Assembly (NCBI GenBank): GCA_943789445.1
Contig: CALSUC010000002.1
Span: 1-64,000 of the forward strand
DNA: 64,000 bases
Direction: 5' to 3'
From: UBA4575 sp002386945
GTDB taxonomy: Bacteria > Pseudomonadota > Gammaproteobacteria > UBA4575
Position numbers and translations under genes: made by a program. This document shows, in pieces, positions 55,200 to 64,000 of the stretch. A model generated the notes under the pieces. It searched no databases, was not told the DNA's origin, and was given only the letters and a program-made list of their open reading frames with translations. Each line of letters begins with the position of its first letter. The stretch's first letter is position 1.

Positions 55200-56243
55200 T
55201 TAACCTTTATTGCTGTTGTACTGCTGGCTAAACATGGCCCAGATGGCGAGAAAGAATGCCGCAATCACAGGACCTAAGACAAAACCCGAAATGCCGATCA
55301 TGGCAATGCCACCCAGGGTGCTGAGTAGGATTAAGTAGTCTGGCATTTGTGTGTCGCGTCCAACCAGGATAGGGCGTAAGACATTGTCGACCATGCCAAT
55401 CACAAAGACCCCAACCAAAATCAAAATAATGGCCGCAGTCATTTGCTCATTTGCCAATAGGTAGATAGCTGCTGGCAGCCAAATCAGGGCCGCACCCACG
55501 GCAGGCAGTACCGATAAGATGGTCATTACTGCAGCCCAGAACAAGGCTGATTGAATCCCTAATAATGCAAAGCTGATACCACCAATAGCACCCTGTATAC
55601 CGCCAACCACTAGGGTGCCTTTAATCGTAGCGCGTGATACTGCAGCAAATTTGTTGAGCAATAAACGCTCGTTATGATCACCTAGGGGTAAGGTTTCAAC
55701 TAACTTATTGAGCAAGGTATCGCCGTCACGGATACAGAAAAATAAGAGATACAGCATTAAGAAAAATAACAGGGTGAATTGCAGTGCATCCTGACCAAAA
55801 CTGAGCAGATAAGCGCCTAAGGCTTGGCTGAGTTGCATCGCGCTGTTACTGATCTTGGTTTCTAGATCGGCTAATGAGAGATCGCCGTACTGAAGTAACT
55901 GTTCTAATGCAGGCAGGCTGCTTTGTAGCCATTGAATGCCGTGCGCTAGATTGATATCACCAGCAGTAATCGCCTGATATAGACCAACACCCTCTTTGGC
56001 TACCGCAATACTTAGAAATAGGGCCGGCGCAATGGCGCAGATCAGAATAATGAACACACTGAGCAGCGCCGTGCTGTTTTGACGCTGATTGCCTAGATGG
56101 TGCTGTAAGAAGTGATGTAAGCCACGAAACAGGACTGCCAGCGTGATGGCCCATAACAAAGGTTGGAAAAAAGGCGCGAGTAGACCGGCAAAGGCTGCAG
56201 TTGCGGCAGCTAGCAGGATGAAAAAGAAGGTATTTTGGATCAC
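55200..56243 (-). CDS. AI-2E family transporter (UPF0118 permease)
   Basis: A 347-residue membrane protein with about seven to eight helices and a central soluble part. The GGIQGAIGGISFALLGIQSALFW and LPAVGAALIWLPAAIYLL segments and the C-terminal NVLRPILVGRDTQMPDYLILLSTLGG are family signatures. Members export autoinducer-2 or act as sodium/proton antiporters; the substrate here is unknown. Confidence 0.92.
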   Translation of the reverse strand: MIQNTFFFILLAAATAAFAGLLAPFFQPLLWAITLAVLFRGLHHFLQHHLGNQRQNSTALLSVFIILICAIAPALFLSIAVAKEGVGLYQAITAGDINLAHGIQWLQSSLPALEQLLQYGDLSLADLETKISNSAMQLSQALGAYLLSFGQDALQFTLLFFLMLYLLFFCIRDGDTLLNKLVETLPLGDHNERLLLNKFAAVSRATIKGTLVVGGIQGAIGGISFALLGIQSALFWAAVMTILSVLPAVGAALIWLPAAIYLLANEQMTAAIILILVGVFVIGMVDNVLRPILVGRDTQMPDYLILLSTLGGIAMIGISGFVLGPVIAAFFLAIWAMFSQQYNSNKG

Positions 56244-56451
56244 GACATTCCCTGTTTTGTTTAGGACCGCACTGAAAAAGGCTGATTCTTGGCTTAAGTT
56301 GTTATTTTAGAGCTAGTTTTTAGGAAAAAGGGGATTTGTACAAGGGCTCTTTAGGCTTACCTTAAATAAGTACTTGCTTATATTAGAAAATTATACTATT
56401 CTGATCTCATCAAATTTAAACCTTATCTGAAATTTAATTAGGAGAACGCAA

Positions 56452-56565
56452 ATGACACGTTTTACTTCATTCTTTGATAAAGGCATCTCTGTGATGTGTG
56501 CTGAAACAGCTATATTTATTTCAGGTCTGATTGCTTTATTCGCTATTGTGATTGCCTTGTTTTAA
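56452..56565 (+). CDS. Small single-span membrane protein, 37 residues
   Basis: A short open frame, MTRFTSFFDKGISVMC..., ending in TAA at 56563-56565. It is preceded by a strong Shine-Dalgarno (TTAGGAGAAC) with good spacing and followed within 35 bp by a strong terminator. Residues 1-14 are polar or basic; residues 20-37 are a hydrophobic helix (IFISGLIALFAIVIALF). The tight frame of ribosome site and terminator argues for a real, monocistronic gene. I do not recognise the family. Confidence 0.75.
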   Translation: MTRFTSFFDKGISVMCAETAIFISGLIALFAIVIALF

Positions 56566-56599
56566 ACCGCTTTTCATATCTACCTCCACGTAGACTTTT

Positions 56600-56629
56600 A
56601 CGCCGACATCTCTTGTCGGCGTTTTTTTT
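56600..56629 (+). terminator. Rho-independent terminator after the 37-residue membrane protein gene
   Basis: Stem ACGCCGACA/TGTCGGCGT with a five-base loop followed by a run of T. Confidence 0.94.
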
Positions 56630-56701
56630 GCCTAAAATTTAGTTGTATCGTCTAGTGGCTGGGTTATTGAGTGTCGTGTGACAGGCCAGATTATAGCGAG
56701 A

Positions 56702-57550
56702 TTAAAATACTGAAGAGCTTAGTTCGTTAACCGCTGAAAGCATCTCTGGATCATCACTAAGGGCTTGAGATATTGAGCTCCTACAGGCCGTTACTGGGTT
56801 AATGCCAGTAGCGATTAATTTTCCAGCATGTACCAATAGACGGGTACTAGCGCCTTCATCTAAACCACTGCCTTTCAAGTTGCGTGTCATCTGTGCAAAC
56901 CTCACCAGCTGTTTAGCGGTTACATTATCAACCCCGGTCTCGGTTTCAATAATCTTTTGCTCAGTGGCGGCATCTGGATAATCAAATTCTAAGGCAACAA
57001 ACCGTTGTCGAGTACTTTGCTTTAGGTCTTTTAAGACGCTTTGATAGCCAGGGTTATAAGAGATCGCCATACAGAAGTCTTCTGGTGCCTCTAATAATTC
57101 GCCCAGCTTCTCGATGGGTAATACACGGCGATCATCACACAGCGGGTGAATGACGACAGTGGTATCTTTTCGTGCCTCAACAATCTCATCTAAGTAACAA
57201 ATGCTGCCGGTACGGACGGCACGTGCGAGTGGGCCATCGACCCAAACGGTTTCGCCACCGGTCACTAGATAGCGGCCGACCAAGTCAGAGGCGGTTAAGT
57301 CATCATGACAGGAGACGGTAATCAGTGGTCTTTGCAGACGCCAGCCGATGTATTCCATGAAGCGTGTCTTACCACAGCCGGTAGGCCCTTTCAGTAAAAC
57401 AGGGAGTTTGTTTTTATAGGCGGCCTCAAAGACTTCAATCTCGTCAGCGACTGGCTCGTAATAAGGCTCGTCAGTAACAAAATATTCTTCGGGCTTATAG
57501 CTTTTTGCAATGTTCTTGGCATCCATTTCGGTATTCACGCTGATATTCAT
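56702..57550 (-). CDS. cbbQ: CbbQ/NirQ/NorQ family MoxR-type AAA+ ATPase
   Basis: A 282-residue AAA+ protein. Walker A is GPTGCGKT at residues 55-62, Walker B is the YLDEI segment (around 120), and a SYNPGYQ sensor segment lies near 165. CbbQ with CbbO removes inhibitors from Rubisco, and NorQ with NorD matures nitric oxide reductase. No cbbO or norD is adjacent in the window. The gene lies 94 bp downstream of a Crp/Fnr regulator on the same strand. The choice between CbbQ and NorQ is uncertain from sequence alone. Confidence 0.85.
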   Translation of the reverse strand: MNISVNTEMDAKNIAKSYKPEEYFVTDEPYYEPVADEIEVFEAAYKNKLPVLLKGPTGCGKTRFMEYIGWRLQRPLITVSCHDDLTASDLVGRYLVTGGETVWVDGPLARAVRTGSICYLDEIVEARKDTTVVIHPLCDDRRVLPIEKLGELLEAPEDFCMAISYNPGYQSVLKDLKQSTRQRFVALEFDYPDAATEQKIIETETGVDNVTAKQLVRFAQMTRNLKGSGLDEGASTRLLVHAGKLIATGINPVTACRSSISQALSDDPEMLSAVNELSSSVF

Positions 57551-57644
57551 GTGCCAGCCAGCTTACCCGTATATAAGGCCCGTGCAAGTTTAGGTGTGCA
57601 CGGACGATATACAGGTTTTGTTCTACAGGATGCTAAGGGGCAGA

Positions 57645-58292
57645 CTAAGTCTGTAGGTAGATAGTGTCACCATCAAGAGTCACGTCACCACTCTTCTTTA
57701 GATCTTGGATGGTGCGACTAACCGATTCTCTCGAACAGCCTATAAGACTGGCAAGTTCACGATGCGTAGCAAAGTTAGCCACTTTTTTGCCAGCCACTTC
57801 TTGTGCGTTGTTGCGTAAAGCCCAAAGTACACGCTGATGGATGCTGCCCAATGCGATCTCTTTCAGGTGCTGTGAGATGTTCGCAATCTCTGAGGAGAGC
57901 CGTGTGGCAATACAGTGCATGAAGTCAGGGTGATCTGCGTAAAACTGGCTGAAGTCAGCATGCTGGATAGTGAGGATGTTGCAGGGTTCTTTGGTGATCA
58001 CGCTGGCGAACTGTTTGCCATCATTTAACCAAGCGGTTTCACCAAAGGATTCGCCTTGGCTTAACTTATATAGGGTGACTTCTTTGCCTTGCTGGTTTTC
58101 TTTAAAGACCCTGACAGTCCCTTTTAGGATGAAGTAGACCGACTGTAAGATGTCGCCATCCATACAGATGATGGTGTTTTTACGTAGCGCTCGAATACTA
58201 CTGCGCTTGGCTAGTGGTTGTAAGCATTCAACACTATAGCGTTTAAAACATTGAGTGCGTTGTAGGTCAAAGGTTAGGAGATCTATAGTCAT
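57645..58292 (-). CDS. Crp/Fnr family transcriptional regulator
   Basis: A 215-residue regulator with an N-terminal cyclic-nucleotide-binding fold (residues about 15-140, FILKGTVRVFKEN and GESFGETAWLNDG) and a C-terminal winged helix (FATHRELASLIGCSRESVSRTIQDLKKSG). The N-terminal FNR cysteine cluster is absent, with only scattered cysteines, so oxygen sensing by an FNR cluster is unlikely. It may control the downstream cbbQ-like gene or the divergent porin gene. The effector is unknown. Confidence 0.92.
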   Translation of the reverse strand: MTIDLLTFDLQRTQCFKRYSVECLQPLAKRSSIRALRKNTIICMDGDILQSVYFILKGTVRVFKENQQGKEVTLYKLSQGESFGETAWLNDGKQFASVITKEPCNILTIQHADFSQFYADHPDFMHCIATRLSSEIANISQHLKEIALGSIHQRVLWALRNNAQEVAGKKVANFATHRELASLIGCSRESVSRTIQDLKKSGDVTLDGDTIYLQT

Positions 58293-58627
58293 AGTATTTT
58301 TAGTCTGGGTTAGCTCCTTGTCCCGGTCACCCTGGACTGTTGTAAAAAAGACACAACTCGATATGAACTCGAAAGATGATAATCCTTAAACACCTTTCAG
58401 CCTTTCTTCGTCAGAAATGGGCACAGCCCTTATGTGACAATAATTACGAAAGTGTATCGTTATAATACACTGAATATAAATTAAAATAACTATTAAATAG
58501 CCTATCTCTACTGATTGGGAAGAAATTTTTTCACTTTCAGCGGTTTAGATAGGGAAGTTAACTTATTGTATTGAGTTCTTCTCTGTTGCAAAAATACAAC
58601 ATTACTAAATAAACGAGAGGAAACTCA
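58293..58627 (+). promoter_or_regulatory. Divergent promoter region between crp-like gene and porin
   Basis: A 335-bp AT-rich gap with no gene. A palindrome GTGTAT-N7-ATACAC at 58452-58470 contains TATAAT at 58461-58466, a possible -10 box overlapped by an operator. A strong Shine-Dalgarno GAGAGGAAA lies just before the porin ATG at 58628. Assigning the palindrome to the Crp-like protein is inference. Confidence 0.45.
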
Positions 58628-59877
58628 ATGAAACAACTAGTTAAAGCTTCTGCTCTAGCGCTAAGCCTAGTGGCTGCATCTGCAGCACACGCAGGTGGTG
58701 TTGCTGGTGGCAATGCAAACTCAAACTGGACAATCTATGGCTGGCAGAACTGGTCTTTAGAGTCTGTTGATAATGGTGCACGTGATACAACTCGCATTAA
58801 CAACAACGCTGCAAACATCGGCTTCTCAGCTGCTGTTGACACTGGCATGATGGTCGGTGGTGAAGCAATGATGGTTAATTTCCGTTGTGAGCAGTTCACT
58901 TTCCATAACCGTTTCTAATGGCTCATACTAACTGGTGTAACCGTAACTCAAAGATCTCTTTAAGCGGTTCTTTCGGTGAGATCATGTTCGGCCAATGGTT
59001 ACTTCCATACAACGAAATGGTTGCACAATGGGTTGATCCATTCTACGACGCAGGCGCTGATTCACATACTTCACTGATGGGTAACATCGGTTATGGTAAT
59101 CAGTTCTTCTACAATGGTTCATTTGGTCAGTCTGATTCTTTCAACCGTCGTCAAGAAGAAGTGATCCAGTACTTCAGCCCTAACATGAACGGTGTAACTT
59201 TCCGTATTGCTACAACTAACGCTAACCAGTCTGGTTCTGGCGAAGAAGTTACTAAAACAGGTGCAGGTGGCGCTACTGAACTAGATCCACGTATCTGGTC
59301 TATGGGTGTTGCGTACGAAACTACGCTAGATTCAGGCGACAACGTCTGGTTAGCAGCAACTTACCAGTCTCACGACGAATGGTCTGCTGTAACTTACTCT
59401 TGTGATGATTCAGACGATAAGTCTTACCGTCTAGCGGGTCGTTACATCAAGCAATGGGGCCAAGGTCAATCAACTCAAGTTTCTGCAATGTGGGAAACTC
59501 TTGAGTACGATTGGGAAGGCTGTGCAAGCGCTCCTGCTGCTATGTCTGCTGTTATGACTGGAAACAATGTAGACGTGGAACGTGATGCATTCATGCTTTC
59601 TGCTAAGCAGACTTTCGGTAACGGTTTCGACATGCGCCTTTCTTACATGGACGCAGACGAGCTAGAAGTTAACGGTGACGATCTTAACAATTCTGATGCT
59701 ACGGCTTACAACATCGGTATGTTCTACACAATGCCGGCTGGCACAGAGCTACGTTTAACCTACTCTAAGGTTGATAACGAAGACGCTTCTAACTACGACT
59801 TCGGTATTGGTGGTTCAGGCGCAGCAGTTGGTGAAGACGCCAAGATGTGGGCACTAGGTATTGTTCAGTGGTTCTAA
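58628..59877 (+). CDS. Outer-membrane porin, single frameshift near 58914
   Basis: A beta-barrel porin of about 416 residues. The signal peptide (residues 1-22, ending AAHA) is followed by alternating strands, with an aromatic C-terminal end (GIVQWF) that fits outer-membrane assembly. The first frame stops at 58918 (after CEQFTFHNRF) and the second frame, containing HTNWCNRNSKISLSGSFG, continues to 59877. One missing base in TTCTAATGG would rejoin them into CEQFTFHNRF-x-MAHTNWCNRNSK, as in related porins with a disulfide loop. The strong codon bias and ribosome site suggest very high expression, so a consensus error is more likely than a dead gene. Confidence 0.88.
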
Positions 59878-59956
59878 GTTGTTTTTAGAAACATAAAGAG
59901 GTACTCGAGTAGTCGGTGAATGTACGGAAGAAATTGATTTCATTGACCTCTCACTA

Positions 59957-59988
59957 AACGCCCCCTGTCTCGGCAGGGGGCGTTTTTT
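59957..59988 (+). terminator. Rho-independent terminator after the porin gene
   Basis: Stem CGCCCCCTG/CAGGGGGCG (59959-59967 and 59974-59982) with a T run. Confidence 0.95.
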
Positions 59989-60158
59989 ATGGGGCCTAAT
60001 TTTTTCTATCCCCTGATGTCTCACGGCTCTCTTCTGAGCTATCGCTAATGGGTAGGAAACTGCTCTATTGCATAATCTATGGCAGGCTTTCATTGACTCA
60101 CCTGTAGCAAGTAAGATACTTTACTAAGTTACTTATTTATCAAAAGTTTTTAGACAAA

Positions 60159-62012
60159 ATGCAAAGCGCAGCAGAACAAGCAGAAGAGATTCAACAGGCC
60201 TCGGATCACCCTCTAGCTGGAACTGAAATGTCCGGCTCCGATATGATCGTGCAGGTCCTTGCCCAAGAACAGACCGACGTCATCTTCGGTTACAGTGGTG
60301 GCGCAATCTTGCCTACCTATGACGCCGTTTTTCGTTATAACAAAGAGCATAACGACGCGATGCCACTGATCGTCCCAGCGAACGAGCAGGGTGCCGGTTT
60401 CATGGCCTCTGGCTATGCCCGTGCCTGCGGTAAGGTCGGTGTGGTGATGGTGACTTCAGGACCAGGCGCGACGAACACGGTAACGCCGGTACGCGACTGC
60501 ATGGCAGATTCTATTCCAATCGTTGTGATCAGTGGCCAAGTGCCAACTGCGGCGATCGGCAGTGATGGTTTCCAAGAGGCACCGATTGCTAACCTGATGG
60601 GCGCAATTGCTAAGCATATTTTCTTGGTTACCGATCCAACTAAATTAGAGGCAACGCTGCGTACGGCATTTGAGATTGCACGCACCGGTCGGCCGGGGCC
60701 AGTGGTAGTTGATATCCCTAAAGATGTGCAGAACTGGGTAGGGACATTCGAAGGCCATGGTCGCTTGCCGATCCGCGGTTATCGTGAACGTATTCATAGT
60801 GTCTTAGCTAACCCACTACCAGTTGAGAAGTGTCAGCAATTCTATGACGCCTTAAGCCGAGCCAAGAAACCACTGCTGTATGTTGGTGGCGGTGCAATCA
60901 ATGCTGAGGTCTCTAAAGAATTAACTGAATTTGCCGATGCCTTTGGCATCCCGGTGGTCTCTACTCTGATGGGTATTGGTGCCTATGACACGACTCGCTC
61001 GCGGGCATTACATATGCTCGGTATGCACGGTACTGCATTTGCCAATTACGCGACTGATGATTGTGATTTCTTGATTGCAGTGGGTGCACGTTTTGATGAT
61101 CGAGTAGCGGCTGTGCCGACTCAGTTTGCCCCAACGGCTAAATTTATTGCGCATTTTGATATCGATCCTTCAGAGATCGATAAGGTCAAATCAGTCGATT
61201 GGCACCATGTGGGTTTGTTACCACAGAGTCTGACTCGGTTGCTGAACTATGGCCAAAAAGATTATAAGTTTGAAGCTGATTACAGTGAGTGGCATGCGCA
61301 TGTGGCTGATCTGAAATCAACCTATGCGATGAACTACGATCGTGAGAGTGAGCATATCCAGCCCTATGCGGTGATTGAAGAGATTAATAAGATCACTAAA
61401 GGCGAGGCGATTGTCAGTACAGGTGTTGGCCAACATCAAATGTGGGCGGCGCAGTACTTTGATTTTAAGCATCCGCGATTATGGATGACCTCTGGCAGTA
61501 TGGGGACTATGGGGTTTGGTCTGCCAGCAGCGATTGGTGCACAGTTTGCTAAGCCAGATGCGATGGTGATTGATATTGATGGTGATGCCAGTATTCGTAT
61601 GAATCTGGGTGATCTTGAAACAGTGACAACCTATGACCTGCCGGTGAAGACGGTGGTGCTGAATAATTTCGGTGACGGCATGGTTAAGCAATGGCAGAAG
61701 CTATTCTTCAAGGGTCGCCTATCTGCCAGTGATAAATCATTGCATAAAAAGAACTTCGTTAAGGCTGCTGAAGCAGATGGCTTTGAATATGCAGTGCGTC
61801 TAGATAAGAAAGAAGATCTGGAGCGTGTTGTACGAGAGTTTATTGCATATCCAGGGCCTGCTTTCTTAGAGGTGATTATTGATCCTGATGCTGGGGTTTA
61901 TCCGATGGTTGGCCCGGGTAGCTGTTATGCCGAAATGATCACTGGACCTTTTATTCCAACTCGAGATGGGCATGATCCTGTGACCGAAGTGGATGCCTCT
62001 GAGATGTTCTAG
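60159..62012 (+). CDS. ilvB: Acetolactate synthase large subunit
   Basis: A 617-residue thiamine diphosphate enzyme that condenses pyruvate to acetolactate (or 2-oxobutyrate) for branched-chain amino acid synthesis. The catalytic glutamate is Glu76 in ANEQGAGFMA, and TSGPGATN is the FAD/TPP family motif. The TPP/magnesium motif is GDASIRMN, and SGSMGTMGFGLPAAIGAQ is conserved. Start ATG 60159; a later ATG at 60228 (MSGSDMIVQ) is closer to the usual N-terminus. The regulatory subunit gene ilvN does not follow; a terminator does. Confidence 0.92.
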   Translation: MQSAAEQAEEIQQASDHPLAGTEMSGSDMIVQVLAQEQTDVIFGYSGGAILPTYDAVFRYNKEHNDAMPLIVPANEQGAGFMASGYARACGKVGVVMVTSGPGATNTVTPVRDCMADSIPIVVISGQVPTAAIGSDGFQEAPIANLMGAIAKHIFLVTDPTKLEATLRTAFEIARTGRPGPVVVDIPKDVQNWVGTFEGHGRLPIRGYRERIHSVLANPLPVEKCQQFYDALSRAKKPLLYVGGGAINAEVSKELTEFADAFGIPVVSTLMGIGAYDTTRSRALHMLGMHGTAFANYATDDCDFLIAVGARFDDRVAAVPTQFAPTAKFIAHFDIDPSEIDKVKSVDWHHVGLLPQSLTRLLNYGQKDYKFEADYSEWHAHVADLKSTYAMNYDRESEHIQPYAVIEEINKITKGEAIVSTGVGQHQMWAAQYFDFKHPRLWMTSGSMGTMGFGLPAAIGAQFAKPDAMVIDIDGDASIRMNLGDLETVTTYDLPVKTVVLNNFGDGMVKQWQKLFFKGRLSASDKSLHKKNFVKAAEADGFEYAVRLDKKEDLERVVREFIAYPGPAFLEVIIDPDAGVYPMVGPGSCYAEMITGPFIPTRDGHDPVTEVDASEMF

Positions 62013-62032
62013 CTAACAGCTAAATCTAGTCC

Positions 62033-62075
62033 AAAAAAAAACGCGGCACCTCGAAAGGTGGCCGCGTTTTTTTTT
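62033..62075. terminator. Bidirectional terminator between ilvB and the GST-fold gene
   Basis: Stem ACGCGGC-ACC/GGT-GGCCGCGT with A run before and T run after, so it can end transcription from both convergent genes. Confidence 0.94.
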
Positions 62076-62089
62076 CAGTGTAACTTTGA

Positions 62090-62857
62090 TTAGAAGTCAG
62101 TAATAACGACATCCTTAATCGTATTGCTTTGTACGTCAGCTACAGTAGGTAACAAGCTGGTAGCGATCAACGCTTGGCCACAGTTACTCTTCTTTGCACG
62201 TAGCGTTCCCATCCAAGCCTTAACTTTAGCGCGTTGCTCGATAAGGTCATTGGCAGGTGTCAGGCTAAGTAGGTGTAGCTGAGCCATCCAGTAAATGTCA
62301 GCCAGTGAGAAGTTCTTGCCAGCAACGAATTTATTCTTCGTTAGACGTTGCTCAAGATCATCTAATAATGGGCCTAGTACGGCTTTCGCCGCATCGATGG
62401 TGGCCGCATCATTACTCGCTTTGACTAAGGTCTCGTTTACGATGGCTGAGATATGTGGGCCTGCTTGATTGCGTGCAATAGCACAGCAATCATCTTGCTC
62501 AGCGGCCAGCGTAACGTTTTTAGGAATTAGTGAAAAACCTAGTCCGCGTGCATTCACATACTCAGTGATCGACTTTACGCCATAGCTGAAAAAGTCATTC
62601 TCTTTTAGAGCCGGCAACATGCCAAACTCAGAAATCGCAATAAAATCAGCAGATTGGTTTTCACCACCAGCGACGTCGATGGTGCCGGTATTCATTTCCA
62701 TACCTTGTTCTGCGGCGACTAAGATGCACTTTAGCGTGTCGGCACAATAGGCTGCACCTAGTAGCTGAAGTACGTACTGGGTTTTCTTCATTTCACCAGA
62801 AAGGCCGTATTCGCCCGCATCGGCATCACCTGCTGCGCGTTGGTCAAATAAATCCAT
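62090..62857 (-). CDS. Glutathione S-transferase-fold protein
   Basis: A 255-residue protein with an N-terminal thioredoxin-like segment (VLQLLGAAYCADTLKCILVAAEQGM) and a C-terminal helical domain containing KNKFVAGKNFSLADIYWMAQLHLL, the N-capping and Asp motif of GSTs. A strong AGAGGAAA site precedes ATG 62857. It has an unusual 22-residue leader before the GST fold and many cysteines. It lies 44 bp downstream of a second GST-fold gene in the same direction, probably one transcript. The substrate is unknown. Confidence 0.8.
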   Translation of the reverse strand: MDLFDQRAAGDADAGEYGLSGEMKKTQYVLQLLGAAYCADTLKCILVAAEQGMEMNTGTIDVAGGENQSADFIAISEFGMLPALKENDFFSYGVKSITEYVNARGLGFSLIPKNVTLAAEQDDCCAIARNQAGPHISAIVNETLVKASNDAATIDAAKAVLGPLLDDLEQRLTKNKFVAGKNFSLADIYWMAQLHLLSLTPANDLIEQRAKVKAWMGTLRAKKSNCGQALIATSLLPTVADVQSNTIKDVVITDF

Positions 62858-62901
62858 GGAGGTTTCCTCTTAAATAAATTTTGTTTCTATCGTGAATGGG
62901 A

Positions 62902-63456
62902 TTAGCTGACTTGAGACATGGCGCTTGCACGTATGCCTTCAGGGACTACCTGCTCAACACGGCTTAACCATGCATCAACATGGCTTAGACCCTGTGGGCA
63001 GCTGCCTGCTTTCTTTAGCTGTAAAACGCCTGCGGCTACTGGGCCGTCAGCCTGCGTTATTGGGCCAGCTAGATAGTCATTGGTCGCTAGGATTTCATCC
63101 ATGCGACGTAAAATCTTTTCTATCTGTAGGTTGTTATCCAGTAATTCATTGGCAACTGCTAACCAATAATTCTGATCACCTAAGTGACGTGCCTTCTTGG
63201 GCCGTAGTGGAGCACCATCACCTTTTACATCAAGGTAGGTATAAATTGCATTTTCACTATTGATCTTGACTGGACCGTGCGACATTTCTAATTGCTTGCC
63301 ATCACCGAGGTCTAGCTCTAAGGCTACTCCGCGTACTGCCGCTGCCATAATGCAGCGAGCACTGCTGGCATTGTTTGGGCCGCTGAGTGCGAAGTTGTCA
63401 TTCTTGCTGGCAACCGCAGCTTTTTCTTTGCTTTTACCAAATCCAAATAATCCCAT
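62902..63456 (-). CDS. Glutathione S-transferase-fold protein, short
   Basis: A 184-residue protein. It starts with a basic stretch (MGLFGFGKSKEKAAV), then a GST-like N-terminal fold (GPNNASSARCIMAAAVRGVALEL) and a C-terminal domain with ATNDYLAGPITQADGPVAAGVLQL. The ATG 63456 is chosen because GGAG sits six bases upstream and would overlap a TTG-initiated frame at 63468. It is the upstream gene of the pair. The usual GST active-site Tyr/Ser/Cys cannot be assigned, so catalysis is uncertain. Confidence 0.72.
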   Translation of the reverse strand: MGLFGFGKSKEKAAVASKNDNFALSGPNNASSARCIMAAAVRGVALELDLGDGKQLEMSHGPVKINSENAIYTYLDVKGDGAPLRPKKARHLGDQNYWLAVANELLDNNLQIEKILRRMDEILATNDYLAGPITQADGPVAAGVLQLKKAGSCPQGLSHVDAWLSRVEQVVPEGIRASAMSQVS

Positions 63457-63748
63457 TTTTGACTCCAAGGAATTTGAGCGCCCTAGTGGCGCTAGTTTCG
63501 ACTGAGCTGCGTGGCATAAATAGGTGTTTGACCCTGAATTGTTTCACGCAGGCAGGTGATTATCTCAGATTCACCTTAAAACGTAATCCCTTAGATTGAA
63601 TAAATTAGACAAACTTGTATAGATAATTCTATATATTTCAGTTGTTAGCCCAAAAATCACAACAAAGGGTCTGGACACTGTCCTGTTAGAAAGATCGCAA
63701 TTCTCGATCAGGTCACTACAATGACAGAATACTCATTCTTACATAACT

Positions 63749-64000
63749 ATGGCTTACCCCAACGATTTTGCTACCCGCGTAGGGCGCTGGATGATCTCAC
63801 TGGCTTGGATTGGCATTCTGCTGCTGCTCACTATGCTGTTCTCAAAATTTCTAGAGAATAAGCGTGAGGCGCAGGAACAGGTTGTTAGCCAAGTATCAGC
63901 CGTCGGTGATCGCCAAGTGGTTTTACGTGGCGGTGCATCGGGGCACTATATTGCGAAGGGTAAGATTAATCGCCAGACGGTTCGCTTCTTAGTCGATACA
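63749..64000 (+). CDS. Retroviral-type aspartic protease (clan AA, TIGR02281-like), 5' end only
   Basis: An open frame from ATG 63749 to the window edge (84 codons). It begins with a short cytoplasmic tail (MAYPNDFATRVGRWM), a membrane helix (ISLAWIGILLLLTMLF), a linker with KREAQEQ and then VVLRGGASGHYIAKGKINRQTVRFLVDT. The last residues match the DTG active-site strand of single-domain aspartic proteases of the TIGR02281 type; the G lies beyond the edge. The protein is membrane-anchored with a periplasmic catalytic domain by this topology, which is inference. Confidence 0.75.
   Translation, partial: MAYPNDFATRVGRWMISLAWIGILLLLTMLFSKFLENKREAQEQVVSQVSAVGDRQVVLRGGASGHYIAKGKINRQTVRFLVDT

Noticed and set aside
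56702..57550. Firm assignment to NorQ or GvpN
   Set aside because: The AAA+ core is shared by these families and no partner gene is adjacent to decide between them.
58628..59877. Two separate porin genes
   Set aside because: The halves overlap by one base and together form one barrel with a single signal peptide and a single C-terminal aromatic end.

Overview
The window looks like a chromosomal segment of a sulfur-oxidising gammaproteobacterium, seen as a consensus that contains errors. The evidence is a complete soeABC set (cytoplasmic sulfite dehydrogenase), a CbbQ/NorQ-type AAA+ ATPase, a gammaproteobacterial-type glutamate-cysteine ligase, a Gram-negative porin, an RND efflux pair and an ArsS-type radical SAM gene. 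No tRNA, rRNA, CRISPR, transposase or integrase was recognised. The genus cannot be fixed from sequence alone.

Region 1 (1-31424) is one block of three tandem, same-strand giant genes for type I-secreted RTX adhesin-like proteins. Gene 1 enters from the left edge and ends at 8875, gene 2 spans about 9509-22163, and gene 3 spans about 22798-31424. Each is built from near-identical modules in a fixed order: a lectin-like (probable jelly-roll) module, an optional Ig-like module B, and an Ig-like module C. I count 30 lectin-like modules. Repeat units are about 0.8 kb without module B or about 1.1 kb with it. Each gene ends in RTX glycine/aspartate repeats and a type I secretion tail, followed by the same terminator. 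Genes 2 and 3 share an almost identical leader of about 634 bp. Gene 3 looks like a mosaic with the 5' leader of gene 2 and the 3' end of gene 1. Reading frames break dozens of times, but the single-base indels fall on positions where sister repeats differ. I therefore read most of them as consensus or assembly errors in intact genes. The secretion machinery is not in the window.

Region 2 (31425-47445) is housekeeping and stress functions: gshA (3' frameshift) and a periplasmic rhodanese on the plus strand; an RND pump with its fusion protein and an arsS-like gene with a TVP38/FAD-oxidoreductase fusion on the minus strand; a fumarylacetoacetate-hydrolase-family gene; an overlapping yjgN-M48 peptidase-MATE operon on the plus strand; then apbE and an unusual Fae homologue on the minus strand.

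Region 3 (47630-56565) centres on sulfur metabolism and redox: a SixA-like phosphatase, a ferredoxin-NADP reductase, soeABC behind a leader of about 380 bp with hairpins, a Rieske ferredoxin, two unrecognised small genes, an AI-2E family permease and an unlisted 37-residue membrane protein gene.

Region 4 (56702-64000) holds cbbQ/norQ and a Crp/Fnr regulator, a highly expressed porin (one frameshift), an acetolactate synthase large subunit without its small subunit, two adjacent GST-fold genes and the 5' end of a retroviral-type aspartic protease cut by the window edge.

All assignments come from reading motifs and remembered family features. No database or structure search was run.
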